Source: Gymnopus androsaceus JB14
Taxonomy: Eukaryota > Basidiomycota > Agaricomycetes > Agaricales > Omphalotaceae
DNA: 64,000 bases
Direction: 5' to 3'
Assembly (NCBI GenBank): GCA_009733575.1
Contig: ML769613.1
Coordinates: 1-64,000 of the forward strand
Numbering within the stretch: position 1 is the stretch's first letter; every line of letters starts with the position of its first letter. Of the stretch, positions 36,878 to 47,711 are shown in pieces. A model generated the notes under the pieces. The model did not search any database. It worked only from the letters and a program-made list of their open reading frames with translations, and was not told where the DNA came from. The position numbers and the translations under genes are program-made.

Positions 36878-39111
36878 TCAGTGAGGACTGAGAAAAGTAG
36901 GGAGGAAACCCACCGTAGTAGCGTTACACATCGCAGCGACTGGGGCTCCCGTCTCTGTCCTTGCGAAGATATCTTTTGCCAATATGTTGGATGCTATTTT
37001 GTATAGAAATAGGCCCGTCAGCGAGACGAAGGAGCACGGGAATGGACATGACGAACTGGTATTGGGGTAGAGGTCCAGGATTATAACTTCCTTGCCTGTA
37101 GCATTGGCAACTGCGTACCAGCAGGGATCGGTGACGCAAGATCCTTCGACAAAAGGTACGCTGTAGTGGAGAATTTTGAGTACGATTTGTAACCTGGATA
37201 TTTGACAGATATACAGACTCTTTGACTATCCCGTGGAAATCATCAAACAAAAAGTCTGCGATATGGGTATTGTTAACGGTGGTAGAGTTCGGTTTCGGGC
37301 CATCCTATGGGACACGCAATGAACAAAGACGGGAAGACATAGACGACAAGAAACACACTTCTTGGTCGAAGTAGCTTCATCGATGAATGGAACCGCATTA
37401 GAAATTTTGCAGCGTAAACGAGATGAACTCACTTTTGCGTGACATAGATCTATCACAATGGTCAATGTCAATTTCCACCGCTCAGAGTTTGAAAGGTGCA
37501 TACAGGAAATGGAACGTCAAGGAAGGTGATATTCCTCCATGTGATGCTATAACCAAATGGTTAGCACTTAAAAATATCAGGGCACACTCGACTCACTTGC
37601 GTGCAACTCCATTTCCTCCGGTCCAACTTTTGAAACGAGCGCCATACAAAGAATTATTCTGAACGAAAAGTTAGCAGAATCAAATAAACACTGCCATCCA
37701 CAGCAAGTTAGTTGAATGCGAGGTTACAGACCATCACAACATTTTCAAACCTATCGGACGAGACAGTCAATGATACAGTAAACAGGTCCAGCATAGATCG
37801 ACACACAGCACATTCTGCACGTTCGCCACAGCTCCGCCTTCGCCGAGTGAGCCTATCGAGAGTCCATGACCGTTTTCACAATAAGAATCTCTAAGGAAAG
37901 GGATATCATCGTTATTGAACTGTTACGATTCAAGATAGTAAATAGATCGCCTCACCGAACAGTTATGTTGATCCCACCGCTCTCGACAGTCACGCAGTCG
38001 TCACCGTTATTAACGTGGTTGTTTTCAAAAAGGATGTTCGTGCCTCCCGCATCAAAGCCTTGTAGATGGATGAGTTACGACTCTGAATATGAAGTAGATA
38101 ACTGTCTGACTTACCATCTCTATATCAAAGCAAGATAATGAGAAACCGGTTCAAACAGAAGAAAAGGTTAATTATACGTGTTAAACGGAAAAGCCTGAAA
38201 CTGATTAAGTATTGGATTCCTATGGTTAAAAAATACACGAAACTCACGGAAGAGGAGTTATCGGATATTGCCAGGATGGTATTATTGAAGATGTGCAGGT
38301 TCTCTGAGCCACTGGTGGCAAAGTTCCAACCGATAGGCTAGCAGGAGGCTATAGTCAAGTCACCGCGGCAGAGTCAGACAGAAGGTACCTTCCAAAGTTT
38401 AATATTCTGAATGACGCCGGTCTTGATATTGCTGAAAGCCCACCCATGAGGTCGGTTTGTTTGCTGCTGGATGTTCCACCACTGGATGCAACAATGAAGG
38501 ATGATAGCGAGACGCAATGGCCGACACGTACAGCTTGTCCATGAGCATCCACCCAGCCCCATTCAGGGTCTGTTGAACCTCGAAGTGTGACATTGGTTCC
38601 TCCAGTGAAAGTAAACCTACGCAAAAGATTAATCGACCGCAATACTCAGAGAATCAGAAAGCAACGGACCATGCGCCAGGGAAGCTCTTGACGAAAGTAT
38701 ATCTTCAACTTTACGTGCCATCGTAAACAATTCCCAGAACCTTACCGAAGAACCAACAATATCTATCTACCAGTCAGTCCTGCGTGAATAAAAGCAAAAG
38801 AGTGTATACACACCTTGGATAGCCGTGATGTTTGTAGGATACGTCAAGTTTCCTTCTATCCGTACCTCGACATTGGTCAAAACCGGGAACTTGATAGGTG
38901 TAAAGATATTGTACGTGATTCCCTTTTGAAATAATATCGTTGAATTGGAGCTGAAATTGGCCAACACGGCAGTCAACGCTGGGGTATCATCTTGGCCTTG
39001 GCCTGAAGCGTGCGGGACAGTGAATGCAGACCATGACCTAGCAGGTAAGGCGTATCCGAGAAGGAGGAATAGATGAGATAAGAGTACACCTAAAGAGAAA
39101 AGGTGTAGCAT
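36878..39111 (-). CDS. GH28 exo-polygalacturonase (copy B, uninterrupted)
   Basis: Secreted pectin-degrading hydrolase, most like fungal exo-polygalacturonases. Start 39111 gives a signal peptide (MLHLFSLGVLLSHLFLLL). Then FPVLTNVEVRIEGNL, GGTNVTLRGSTDPEWGW, QQQTNRPHGWAFSN and PIGWNF. Catalytic motifs after splicing are NTDGFD (through a 5-nt microexon), NNGDDC, CENGHGLSIGS and RFK. Then NITWRNITFLDVPFP, IYVTQNYFDQE, and the end VGFLPTFLSPH with TGA at 36878-36880. At least ten short introns were needed; phases were checked at the motif junctions. The enzyme would remove galacturonic acid from homogalacturonan ends. It is the uninterrupted allele or paralogue of the split copy A. Confidence 0.87.
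38115..38119 (-). other. 5-nt microexon (AGATG) in GH28 gene
   Basis: Upstream exon ends ..TTTAACAC, followed by a 58-nt intron (38120-38177, GTATAA..GATATAG). AGATG follows, then a 56-nt intron (GTAAGT..TACAAG) and GCTTTGATGCG. Joining AAC AC|A GAT G|GC TTT GAT gives N-T-D-G-F-D, the conserved first catalytic motif of GH28. Skipping the 5 nt gives AAC ACG CTT TGA, a stop. So the microexon is needed. Confidence 0.85.
38169..38170. other. Empty TA target site of the transposon
   Basis: GGT-TA-ATTATACG here corresponds to GGT-TA-[3874 bp]-TA-ATTATACG at 22430-26318. Confidence 0.95.
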
Positions 39112-39153
39112 GATGAAACCGGAGTAATGACGATTTATCCCCCAGAACAGCAC

Positions 39154-39160
39154 TTTTATA
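39154..39160 (-). promoter_or_regulatory. TATA box, GH28 copy B
   Basis: TATAAAA, about 43 nt before the ATG at 39111. Confidence 0.6.
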
Positions 39161-40470
39161 GGGACGACCGAGTGGGTCTTCACGTGGGTTGTATGCGGAA
39201 GGTATACGGGAGTGGTCAACAAGACTACGGTCCGGGAACGAGCATTTGCGCACTCAGGACCGCTTCTTCTGAATTGCACGAGGGCATCATGATCATGAGA
39301 CACTGAGTGGTATAGAAAAGTGGCTGAGTGTCGTTCATATGAAAACTGCAGTGTACTTACCAGAAGACATGCGGATTGCAGCAAATCTATGGACATACAT
39401 AAATACAATTAAAGAAACGATTAAGTAGCTCAGTGAATGTCCAACCAGTGTAAAGCTAGATCCCGTGTGTAGACGGAAATGCGCTTTGGGTTCGAGAGGG
39501 CTAATCGAGGTTGTTCGCAGGCTAAAGAATGTATATATTGGAAAGCGGGGAAAAGTCCCTCTATCTCGACGCGGTACTGGTTTTATACGTACCGAGTCCC
39601 TATGTATCTATGGTGGTTGTACTAGCGACAGTAAGTAGTAAGGAACGAAACGTGCCCGAGAGCACCGATAACTGGTAGGTATGTAAGGTAATGTCACTAC
39701 GGTAAGTCCAAGGAACTTGTCGCGAATTCATACGCGTGCATACGCGTATGAAGCGCGACACCAGCAACGCAGAAGCCATCTGGCAAAGCTTTCGATACCT
39801 CATGCATCCTGCCCGAGTTTTCGACTTTCTGATTCGATTTTCTCACTAGTTTCATGGCTAGATACTATTGTCTCTTTCACCTCTGGACCGTTGTAGACTA
39901 TTGGTCGAATCGGAGGCTAGATTAAGACGTAAGTTATGAGTAGTTACACGAAGCTATGAAGAATCACCGAGAGCTAAGTTACGATCCTATAGCAGTAGCA
40001 CAATTTAAACCACTGCCAGCCCCGCGATGTCGGTCTCCCACTCCCGCGCAGCCTTCTCTTCGACTCAGCCAAGCACCTCGCTGACCCAGAGTTGAACTCG
40101 AGGGCCCAGTTGCAGGAGAGGAAGGAAGGAATAAAGCTGGCGAGTAGGACAGGTGATACCGTGACGGAACTGGGAAAAGGACGCAGAGGAGTCAGACTCG
40201 CGGTTGTAGCCGGGACCGATAATTCTATTTGGAAACCCCGTGATAGGCCAAAGCGTATCTTATCGTTTCAAATCAACATATATGTATTTTCGAGTCATTT
40301 AGAATCCCGACCGCAATAAACTGTACATCGTTTACTACTAACAGTTTATGGAGACGATAGAGCACATCCCGACTCCCAACTCCCAACTCCCAGCTCCCAG
40401 TAACTATAGGCAATTTCCCGCTAGATCACACAGTGAGCTCGGGTTGAGCCACCGTAATTTCCGATTGTGT

Positions 40471-40851
40471 TCAAAGGGTAACAGGGACACAGCCGACAGA
40501 AATGACTGAATTGCTGTTGTCCTGGCAGCAGACAACGTTGGTATTGCTATCAAAAACGATGAGCATGTACTCATACACAATTGTGTGAAGCACTTACCAG
40601 CCGCTTCCAGCAGCACCGATGACGGTAATGGGGGAGCAAGTAAGAGCGACATTAGCGGTCAAGTCGCCAAGAACAACACCAAGAAGGCCAGCGAGCAAGC
40701 CAACGACAGGGTTAGAGGCAGACTCAACAGTGTTGCAGCACTGAACAGGACCGGTGCTGCAGCTACTAGCTGGCTCGCCCCGAGGGAAAGAAGGGGTGGC
40801 GACCGCGAGAGTAGCGAGGGCGGCGGAGACGAAGGCTAGTTTGAACTGCAT
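40471..40851 (-). CDS. Class I hydrophobin (copy B)
   Basis: Small secreted amphipathic protein that self-assembles on hyphal and spore surfaces. It has 109 aa from two exons, 40598-40851 and 40471-40546. Signal peptide [18 protein letters not shown]. Eight cysteines in hydrophobin order: C in SSCS, CC in VQCCNT, C in LTCSP, C in GSGCNT, CC in VVCCQD, C in VGCVP. The intron splits the codon of Cys5. Spacing between Cys3 and Cys4 (long, Val/Leu/Gly-rich) fits class I. The protein appears identical to the inverted copy at 43986-44366. Confidence 0.95.
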
Positions 40852-40943
40852 AACGAGTAGAGAGTTCGATGAGTAGAAAGAACTGAGTACTTGAACGACG
40901 GTTGTTGTTCGAGTGAGGAATCCCTGTCGAGTTTGCAAGAGTC

Positions 40944-40949
40944 TTTATA
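40944..40949 (-). promoter_or_regulatory. TATA box of hydrophobin copy B
   Basis: TATAAA on the minus strand about 93 nt upstream of the start codon; conserved in the inverted copy. Confidence 0.6.
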
Positions 40950-41245
40950 CTTTTCCCAGCATATGGTGAGCATGCAGTGTCGAATATCACTGTATTATCT
41001 TTCTCGCGTAGAACGTACACGGAGAAAATTGAGAGCTGTCTTAGTGGAGTAACAAAATCGTGCCATGTAGCTGGAAATTAAAATTCTTGTCATTGTCAAC
41101 AAGAAAAGGGGTATTTAGAACGGAAGCGAGTACTTTGAGGCTTGGCTTATTCAAGGCTTCTTCTCATGAATGGACCCAATCGTGTTTCTATCATCGAAAT
41201 CTAAAGCCGCGATGACAGGCACGGACATAAAATTCCCTCTCCTGT

Positions 41246-41431
41246 AAGGGTTCCCGAGATGTACCATGACTTCTCACTGGTTCGACACAATCGAATTTTT
41301 TTCTTTTCGATTTTTGGAATTCACGTGATTGTCCCTGTCCAAAATAGCGTATTTTATTTGTATTTTATTGGTATTTTAGCCCACCGAGGCGAACAAGGTC
41401 TGGCAGTAGTCTCCGGGGTCCTAACGCAACA
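41246..41431. mobile_element. Degenerate MITE-like element
   Basis: Ends AGGGTTCCCGAGAT.. and ..CTCCGGGGTCCT form an imperfect inverted repeat. Inside, CACGTGATTGTCCCTGTCC and AAATAGCGTATTTTA match the right half of the intact MITE at 44832-45242 (CACGTGACCGTCCTTGTCC, AAATAGCGTACTCGAG). No clear target duplication. An error-rich second copy ends next to the N gap near 29.56 kb. Confidence 0.5.
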
Positions 41432-41575
41432 TACCTATTCGATTCCAATCCGAAAACATAACTGTTACTTTATTGAACTGATTACTTATAGGGGAAACTT
41501 CAACTTTTAAGTTGTTTACATTTCGAATCGATTCAAACCAGATTCAAACGTCGAACAGGGAAGAGGACTGCGCGG

Positions 41576-42570
41576 AACCGTATCAGCTGTCTGCGAGTAG
41601 TGGCGGAAAAAAAGTCAGAAAAGCGGAAAGGCAGTTTTCGAGAATTTTTCATACGCCACCAAAATGTCTCGAATAATTTACACTACATACTAACGTTGAT
41701 AGACTTACTAGTGGTTGTGAGGTTTCACTCGACGTCGATAAGTCCTGCTTCAATCGCCTGCGGACTCTCAAACAGCAATTTTTACGGCGAATTCTATTAT
41801 TGTACTATTTTACCCTGATTTTACCTCTGTACACGGAAACGGGCTTGCTCACTATGTGAGTGCGCGGTGTAGAGCTCTTGAACCCTTCCTCTGCTTCGGG
41901 CTACGTCGGACCAAGGTCAAGAAGGCTTTGCTGTTCGAGTCCAAAAAATCACATTTTTGCGCGGCTTTGTCGCCAAAGATACGGTAAAGAAAAAGAGGCG
42001 GCTGACGAGGAGCTGGATGGGCGGTCGGAATTTTCGGCTCCAGTGAGAGTTTGAGATGTCTCCTTCTTTCGCACGATTCCATGGCCCGTCTCTGTATCGC
42101 TAACGTATCGGAAATCTAATCCTTCAGTAATGAGCCTCCGAGCCTGTGTTCCAGTAAAATGGGTGCGATGTGTTTTCCAACCATTTTTCAGGCTAACGCG
42201 AGCACGATAGATCGTAGACAGTGCCATTAGTGAGATTTTCTGAATGGGTTGAAGTACTGTATTGTTTCGACCGTAAGTTCGCGTAACCGCAATGCAGGGG
42301 TCCCGAACTAGGAAAAATTAAGAAAAATAACGCATAATAGGCCTTGTTGAACTTCAAATTTTGCGAAATATGCCAAGAATTTCTAAAATGGCTCTTGAAA
42401 AAATCGAAAATTACAATGCATAACGCTTCTAATTAATTTAGAGACCGAACTACGCAAAAACTGAAGTTCGGCCGTAACGCGTAACACCCACAGAACTTAT
42501 GGCCGAAACTATAAAGTACGTTAGTCAGGATATAAGTACTTGAAAAGAAAAGCAGGACGTACTTGCGATT
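41576..42570. other. Spacer of the palindrome, left part
   Basis: A 92-codon minus frame (41949-42227, MALSTIYRARVSLKNGWK..) is open from a reasonable ATG but has no recognised domain; I do not call it a gene. Nothing else seen. Confidence 0.4.
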
Positions 42571-42574
42571 ATAT

Positions 42575-42737
42575 ACTAGCGGCAAGGAGTTACCACAAAA
42601 AAGACATGCAAAGGCAATCCGACAGCCTGAGTTCATTCGACCTGCCTGGTTCCAACAGGCGACCCCAAGATCGAATGCGAACTCGGTTACCTATTACAGT
42701 CTTGCGCTCCTCTGGCAGCTGAGCTAAGGTCGGCTAC
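42575..42737 (-). repeat. tRNA-derived SINE copy 1
   Basis: Minus strand starts with a tRNA-like head: CGACCTT..GGGGTCG pair as an acceptor stem (two G-U), TTAGCTCAG resembles the A box and GAGTTCGCATTCGATC the B box, with GTA at the anticodon place (tRNA-Tyr-like). The anticodon stem does not pair, so it is not a working tRNA. It shares CAGGCGACCCCAAGATCGA and a body (GGYAAGGAG.., CAAAAAAGA..) with copy 2. Confidence 0.7.
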
Positions 42738-42849
42738 AAATGATAATTTTTTCGGTGCTAAAGAAATAGCAAAAGCGTAAGGAAGTACTTAGTGAGGATA
42801 ACCAATAAGACGTCTTCGGAAGTCGACTCGCCTGAGCCGTAGGTAAGAG

Positions 42850-43010
42850 TGGCGGTAAGGAGCACGTCGTTCCGCAAAAAAGAGATTTCCTAAACTACTC
42901 CGGCAAATCCGACCTGCCTAGTTCGAACATGTACAGGCGACCCCAAGATCGAGTTTCGAACTCTAGAGATCATTATCTTGTGCTCTTCCTGCTAGGCTAA
43001 GGGCGGTTAC
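42850..43010 (-). repeat. tRNA-derived SINE copy 2
   Basis: Second copy, same orientation, about 270 bp from the first. Head CGCCCTTAGCCTAGCAGG; the T-arm GAGTTCGAAACTC still pairs. Body similar to copy 1. Several differences show the copies are old. Confidence 0.7.
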
Positions 43011-43887
43011 AACTTGGTTATCTTCTTCAAGGAATAGCCGACACAGAAAACTCCCGCCGCACCAGATAATTTTGACTCCATAAGAAACTGTCCATTTTCT
43101 TGTTTTGCGCCACTACTCCACTTTACGATGATACAAACCATGGACCTCATGAGCCTTCCACTCAGCTTGCCCTGTCTTTTTCACTTGTTCATTGCAGCTG
43201 ACACAGTAATTACTCTTCCCTGTTCTCTGGTTTGAATCGATTCCATAAACGATTTGAAAGTTGAAGTTTCCCCTTTAGTCACTGATATATGTTTTCAGAT
43301 TGGAACCGAATAGGTACAGTGTTCAATCTCTCAACCTCAAGTTTGTAGCCTTCAAAAGATCTTGGCGCGCCGTCATTCACTTGGTACGAGATTCCTGATG
43401 CTTTGTGCTGATTTCAGTCATTGTTGCAGATGTCGATTCATTTACCCAAAAAGCGAAGCTCTGATCGAGCCGTCCTAGGCTCCCGAAGCGCTGAGCTTTC
43501 TGCTCACTTTGAAAGTTCAATGGGTAGTATGAAGCCAATATTGTGGATTGCGTCGAACCATTAAAAGTCATGGTACATTTCGAGAACCCTCACAAGAGAG
43601 GGAATTTTATGTCCGTGCCTGTCATCGCGGCTTCAAATCTCGATGATAGAAACACGATTGGGTCCATTCATGAGAAGAAGCCTTGAATAAGCCAAGCCTC
43701 AAAGTACTCGCTTCCGTTCTAAATACCCCTTTTCTTGTTGACAATGACAAGAATTTTAATTTCCAGCTACATGGCACGATTTTGTTACTCCACTAAGACA
43801 GCTCTCAATTTTCTCCGTGTGCGTTCTACGCGAGAAAGATAATACAGTGATATTCGACACTGCATGCTCACCATATGCTGGGAAAAG

Positions 43888-43893
43888 TATAAA
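43888..43893 (+). promoter_or_regulatory. TATA box of hydrophobin copy C
   Basis: TATAAA within AAAAGTATAAAGACTC, 93 nt upstream of the ATG at 43986. Confidence 0.6.
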
Positions 43894-43985
43894 GACTCTT
43901 GCAAACTCGACAGGGATTCCTCACTCGAACAACAACCGTCGTTCAAGTACTCAGTTCTTTCTACTCATCGAACTCTCTACTCGTT

Positions 43986-44366
43986 ATGCAGTTCAAACTA
44001 GCCTTCGTCTCCGCCGCCCTCGCTACTCTCGCGGTCGCCACCCCTTCTTTCCCTCGGGGCGAGCCAGCTAGTAGCTGCAGCACCGGTCCTGTTCAGTGCT
44101 GCAACACTGTTGAGTCTGCCTCTAACCCTGTCGTTGGCTTGCTCGCTGGCCTTCTTGGTGTTGTTCTTGGCGACTTGACCGCTAATGTCGCTCTTACTTG
44201 CTCCCCCATTACCGTCATCGGTGCTGCTGGAAGCGGCTGGTAAGTGCTTCACACAATTGTGTATGAGTACATGCTCATCGTTTTTGATAGCAATACCAAC
44301 GTTGTCTGCTGCCAGGACAACAGCAATTCAGTCATTTCTGTCGGCTGTGTCCCTGTTACCCTTTGA
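43986..44366 (+). CDS. Class I hydrophobin (copy C, inverted)
   Basis: Exons 43986-44239 and 44291-44366, 109 aa, apparently the same protein as the copy at 40471-40851, including all eight cysteines, the intron at Cys5 and the TATA box. Orientation is opposite, so the two genes are transcribed away from each other out of the palindrome. Promoters are also nearly identical, so both may be expressed alike. Confidence 0.95.
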
Positions 44367-44831
44367 ACACAATCGGAAATTACGGTGGCTCAACCCGAGC
44401 TCACTGTGTGATCTAGCGGGAAATTGCCTATAGTTACTGGGAGCTGGGAGTTGGGAGTTGGGAGTCGGGATGTGCTCTATCGTCTCCATAAACTGTTAGT
44501 AGTAAACGATGTACAGTTTATTGCGGTCGGGATTCTAAATGACTCGAAAATACATATATGTTGATTTGAAACGATAAGATACAGTACGCTTTGGCCTATC
44601 ACGGGGTTTCCAAATAGAATTATCGGTAGTCCCGGCTACAACCACGAGTCTGACTCCTCTGCGCCCTTTTCCCATTTCCGTCACGGTATCACCTATCCTA
44701 CTCGCTAGCTTTATTCCTTCCTTCCTGTCCTGAAACGGAGTCCTCGAGCTCAATCCACAGTTGTGGGGCCGGGATACTGTGTCAGATTGCAGGATTTGAG
44801 GCTAATTCTCGGAGACCCTTCACAATACAGT

Positions 44832-45242
44832 AGGCCCCCGGAATCTCCCACTGAGCTCTGTCCGAAATATGCGTACTTTAGGACCTGATTTTGGCAAAAT
44901 CCTTGTCCAAATATAGCGTACTTTAGGCCTCAGAAATCGGGTCCTTGTCTGGCTTAGCGTACTTCAGTCAGCGCCGAACCGAAATTTCAAAGCCAATTTA
45001 CGCTATGTTGAGTACCTTGTTACACGTCCTAGTACATCCTCAAAAACCTTAAAGCTAGTGTCTAATGCTGTATAGTGTACGTAGAGGCGTGTAGGAACCC
45101 CCGGCGATTTTTTTGGGATTTTTAACGATTTTTTTGAGTTCACGTGACCGTCCTTGTCCGAAATAGCGTACTCGAGCCCAAAATCATAGCGTACTTGAGA
45201 CCGGCGAGCCGGACAGAGCTCAGTAGGATATTCCGGGGGCCT
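44832..45242. mobile_element. MITE, 411 bp, 8-bp target duplication
   Basis: Ends AGGCCCCCGGAAT.. and ..ATTCCGGGGGCCT, inverted repeat of about 40 bp also including CTGAGCTCTGTCCG/CGGACAGAGCTCAG. Flanked by AATACAGT at 44824-44831 and 45243-45250. No coding capacity. Inside, the motif GCGTACTT or close variants occurs five times, three near the left and two near the right end, in one orientation. An 8-bp duplication points to a hAT or MULE-type transposase acting in trans; I cannot decide which. Confidence 0.88.
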
Positions 45243-45654
45243 AATACAGTATATGCATGCTTTTTTAACAGCGAGTGGGTGTAAGAAAATGCACTCTTTA
45301 CGTCCTAAAGATCGCCGAAAAGGTTTTTGCAGCACTCACCCTCCGTTACCTCATTCAACTGCCTCCTCATGATCTCGCACAGACAGGCTTACGAGCGAGC
45401 AGCGCTCTTTGCGATTATGAAGAACTCTCTTGGTAGTCAGACTTGGATTGGGTAATTTGAGATTTATCGAACTGTACTTCACGACTCCCCTCCCTCCTTT
45501 ATTAGTAATCATCTCGAACCATCAGACAATGGTTCCACATCGTCTTCGATTATTCATCTGCGCCATTGCTTGGTTCTCCCGCCATCGACGTTCCCTCTTG
45601 TCTCATTTGTGGGTCTCTGACCCAACGACTTTAAATATCACCTCATAGACTTTC

Positions 45655-45828
45655 CTTGCTTCACTAGGCAAATCATCCTTCGAGAATCGCGATCCGACTA
45701 GGAGCTACACGGGTTATCTTTGCGGCATTCACTTGAAGACTCCCGAGCACATTCTACTTCAATGCGAAGGACCAGCCTCGTTCGAGTGTGATCGAACTTC
45801 AACTTGGACGACGACGCAACTACTTTAG
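45655..45828 (+). pseudogene. Possible retroelement RNase H/zinc-knuckle relic
   Basis: One frame reads CGIHLKTPEHILLQCEG (from 45721), like the Cys/His motif that follows RNase H domains in fungal non-LTR elements. The frame is short, ends in TAG at 45826-45828 and lacks the rest of such an element. Weak call. Confidence 0.3.
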
Positions 45829-46221
45829 AAGGAAAGGTGTACACAGAGCTGGGAGGGAGCGAGGCTCAACGCAGAATTTTTTCACGGGAGCTGTGGCCAA
45901 GGCTATTGAGAAGTCGCTTCACATCGGACGAGAGGAGGATTCTGATATTCTGATATTGATGGACCTTCGATGTTAAGTCCGATCGTGCTTTATGACCCCG
46001 CTCTCGGTCGGCCCGGTGCTGGAGCGTCCTCTACTAGAGCCCCCCCATTGTGTGCCGTCAAATTTCACTTTGAGTGTTGTTAAATAGAATATTTATGGAT
46101 ACCAAAAGAGTGACTGTCCCCAGAGAAAAGAGGCGATAGGTATGTAAGTAATAATGGTATAGTTCTAGATAATAGCACAGAGAAAAGTAGAAAAGTAGAT
46201 TCTAGAATTGAGGATAGGTGA

Positions 46222-46930
46222 TCAGAATCCGCCCAAACATCCATTCAGATTTGGCTCGTCAAACGCAGAATCTTTGCTCTTCAATCTAGGCGTTTCGCAT
46301 CCCTTCCTTCCTTTCCCAAACTTCTTCTTCATCGGCGGCATACGGCGATTGTCATTAGTATCGTCAATTGGTGACCAAGGATCCTTCACCAGTGAAGGAG
46401 GATGAGGGAGAAAAGAAAGAGCGTAGGCAAACTCTTCCTGCGAAAAAGGAGATGGTAGAGAACATATAGAGGTATGAGTTGGTGAAAAAAGTATATTGGG
46501 CGGGGAGACCAGTGGAGAGCCGTATTCGTCTGACTCGTCTGACTCGGAAGCATGACGACGATGAGGCGTCTGGTATTAATGGCGGTACGGCATCGTTGCT
46601 AGCAGTGCCACAGGCATTGAATGACATGGGATCGAAATAACCATCGACGGTAACTCGTGGAGCTTGCTGCACATAGCTCGGCGAATAAACCCTCTCTCCT
46701 CGTTGGGGCAACTCGCACGAATTCGGGGAGACAGAGATGGGAGCTCTATCGTAGATCGAAGAGGAATGAGTGGTCTGCGTAGATGCCATGCTCGGTGTAG
46801 GAGGAAAGTGTACATGGGGCGAAAGCAAGTCTGGTCTGCACGAGGCGAATGGTAGAGGGTTATTGGATGAGGCAGATGAACGGTGTGCGAAGCTGGGCAG
46901 TTTGGCTTTCAGAATTGGTTTTGGAGCCAT
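46222..46930 (-). pseudogene. Ser/Pro-rich basidiomycete protein, small paralogue (frame break)
   Basis: Starts MAPKPILKAKLPSFA (46930) and shares with the larger neighbour PILK, SPHVHFP, YDRAPISVSPN and ERVYSPS motifs. After VPPLIPDASSSS the frame changes: the expected SESDESDEYGSPLVSPP follows in another frame with one extra base near 46545-46560. It then runs through FSQEEFAYALSFLPHPP and KKKFGKGRKGCETPRL to a TGA at 46222-46224. An unseen intron is possible; a 1-nt insertion is simpler. Function unknown. Confidence 0.6.
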
Positions 46931-47711
46931 CGCTGCCAGTAGCCTAGTACCTGAACAATGGCCAACTCGAATAGTGCGATAGGGATAGAAAAGCGTCAAA
47001 GTAAATGTCGTCCCGCAAGCTATCTTTAATATATAAAAGATAGCTTTATGAGCATCGTCATTCGAAGTAGATACCCGAGGATGGAGGCACTGGGGGCACT
47101 GACAATCACTTTATGATTGGGCCTGTGCTAATATAGTTGGCCAGAACCTAACCCCACAGCACAGCGAGATACCGTCGTGGTATAAACGTGAAACTGCGTG
47201 TGTACATTCTGGGTTTTTGTAAGATCGATAAGTAACTTATCGGGAAACATACCAAAATGGACACCCGTAAACATCCGCACCACGAGTGAGTGTGGGGCAG
47301 TGGAGCTTCCCCAGGAATCGCAAAACTCACGGCGAGAGTGGAAGCGAATTTTAAAGCATTCTTGAGACTTGAAGGACCAGGTATAAATGATAAACGAACT
47401 GGTTAGTAGTGTAAGAGTCTAACCCAAACGAAGGAAAGTGAACAAAAAGTGAGATCGCCTGACGTCATGATAGGAAAGGTGCTCCGCCGGGAACTTTTAT
47501 CGTCAAGCACTTAACGAAACTTCAAAACGTTCGTGTATCGTGAAAGATCCACCAAAGACAGTAGTGACTGCGGATTCAATGGATGCAATGGTCAGACAAG
47601 AGATAGCAAACCCCACAAATGAATGGAATTCAGAACACAAACATGACAAACTATACGGAACATCGACTAGAAAAGTTTTCAACGAAAACTTGCATACACA
47701 TGTGATGGAGC
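46931..47711. other. Spacer between the two paralogues
   Basis: Short frames only; no gene recognised. Confidence 0.4.

Larger units (their letters stand above)
40085..41272 (+). repeat. Left arm of large inverted repeat (hydrophobin)
   Basis: Reverse complement matches 43571-44757 almost perfectly across the hydrophobin gene and both flanks; divergence rises toward both ends. An inner, more diverged section, 41440-41575, pairs with 43205-43315. Confidence 0.9.
43571..44757 (-). repeat. Right arm of large inverted repeat (hydrophobin)
   Basis: Inverse of 40085-41272; inner diverged section 43205-43315 pairs with 41440-41575. The arms flank a spacer of about 1.6 kb (41576-43204). Confidence 0.9.

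Noticed and set aside
41949..42227. 92-codon minus-strand frame in palindrome spacer
   Set aside because: No domain, no splice partner, surrounded by repeats; too little support for a gene call.
42644..42737. Possible functional tRNA-Tyr gene
   Set aside because: Acceptor and D stems pair, but the anticodon stem does not, and the sequence is followed by a repeated body, as in a SINE.
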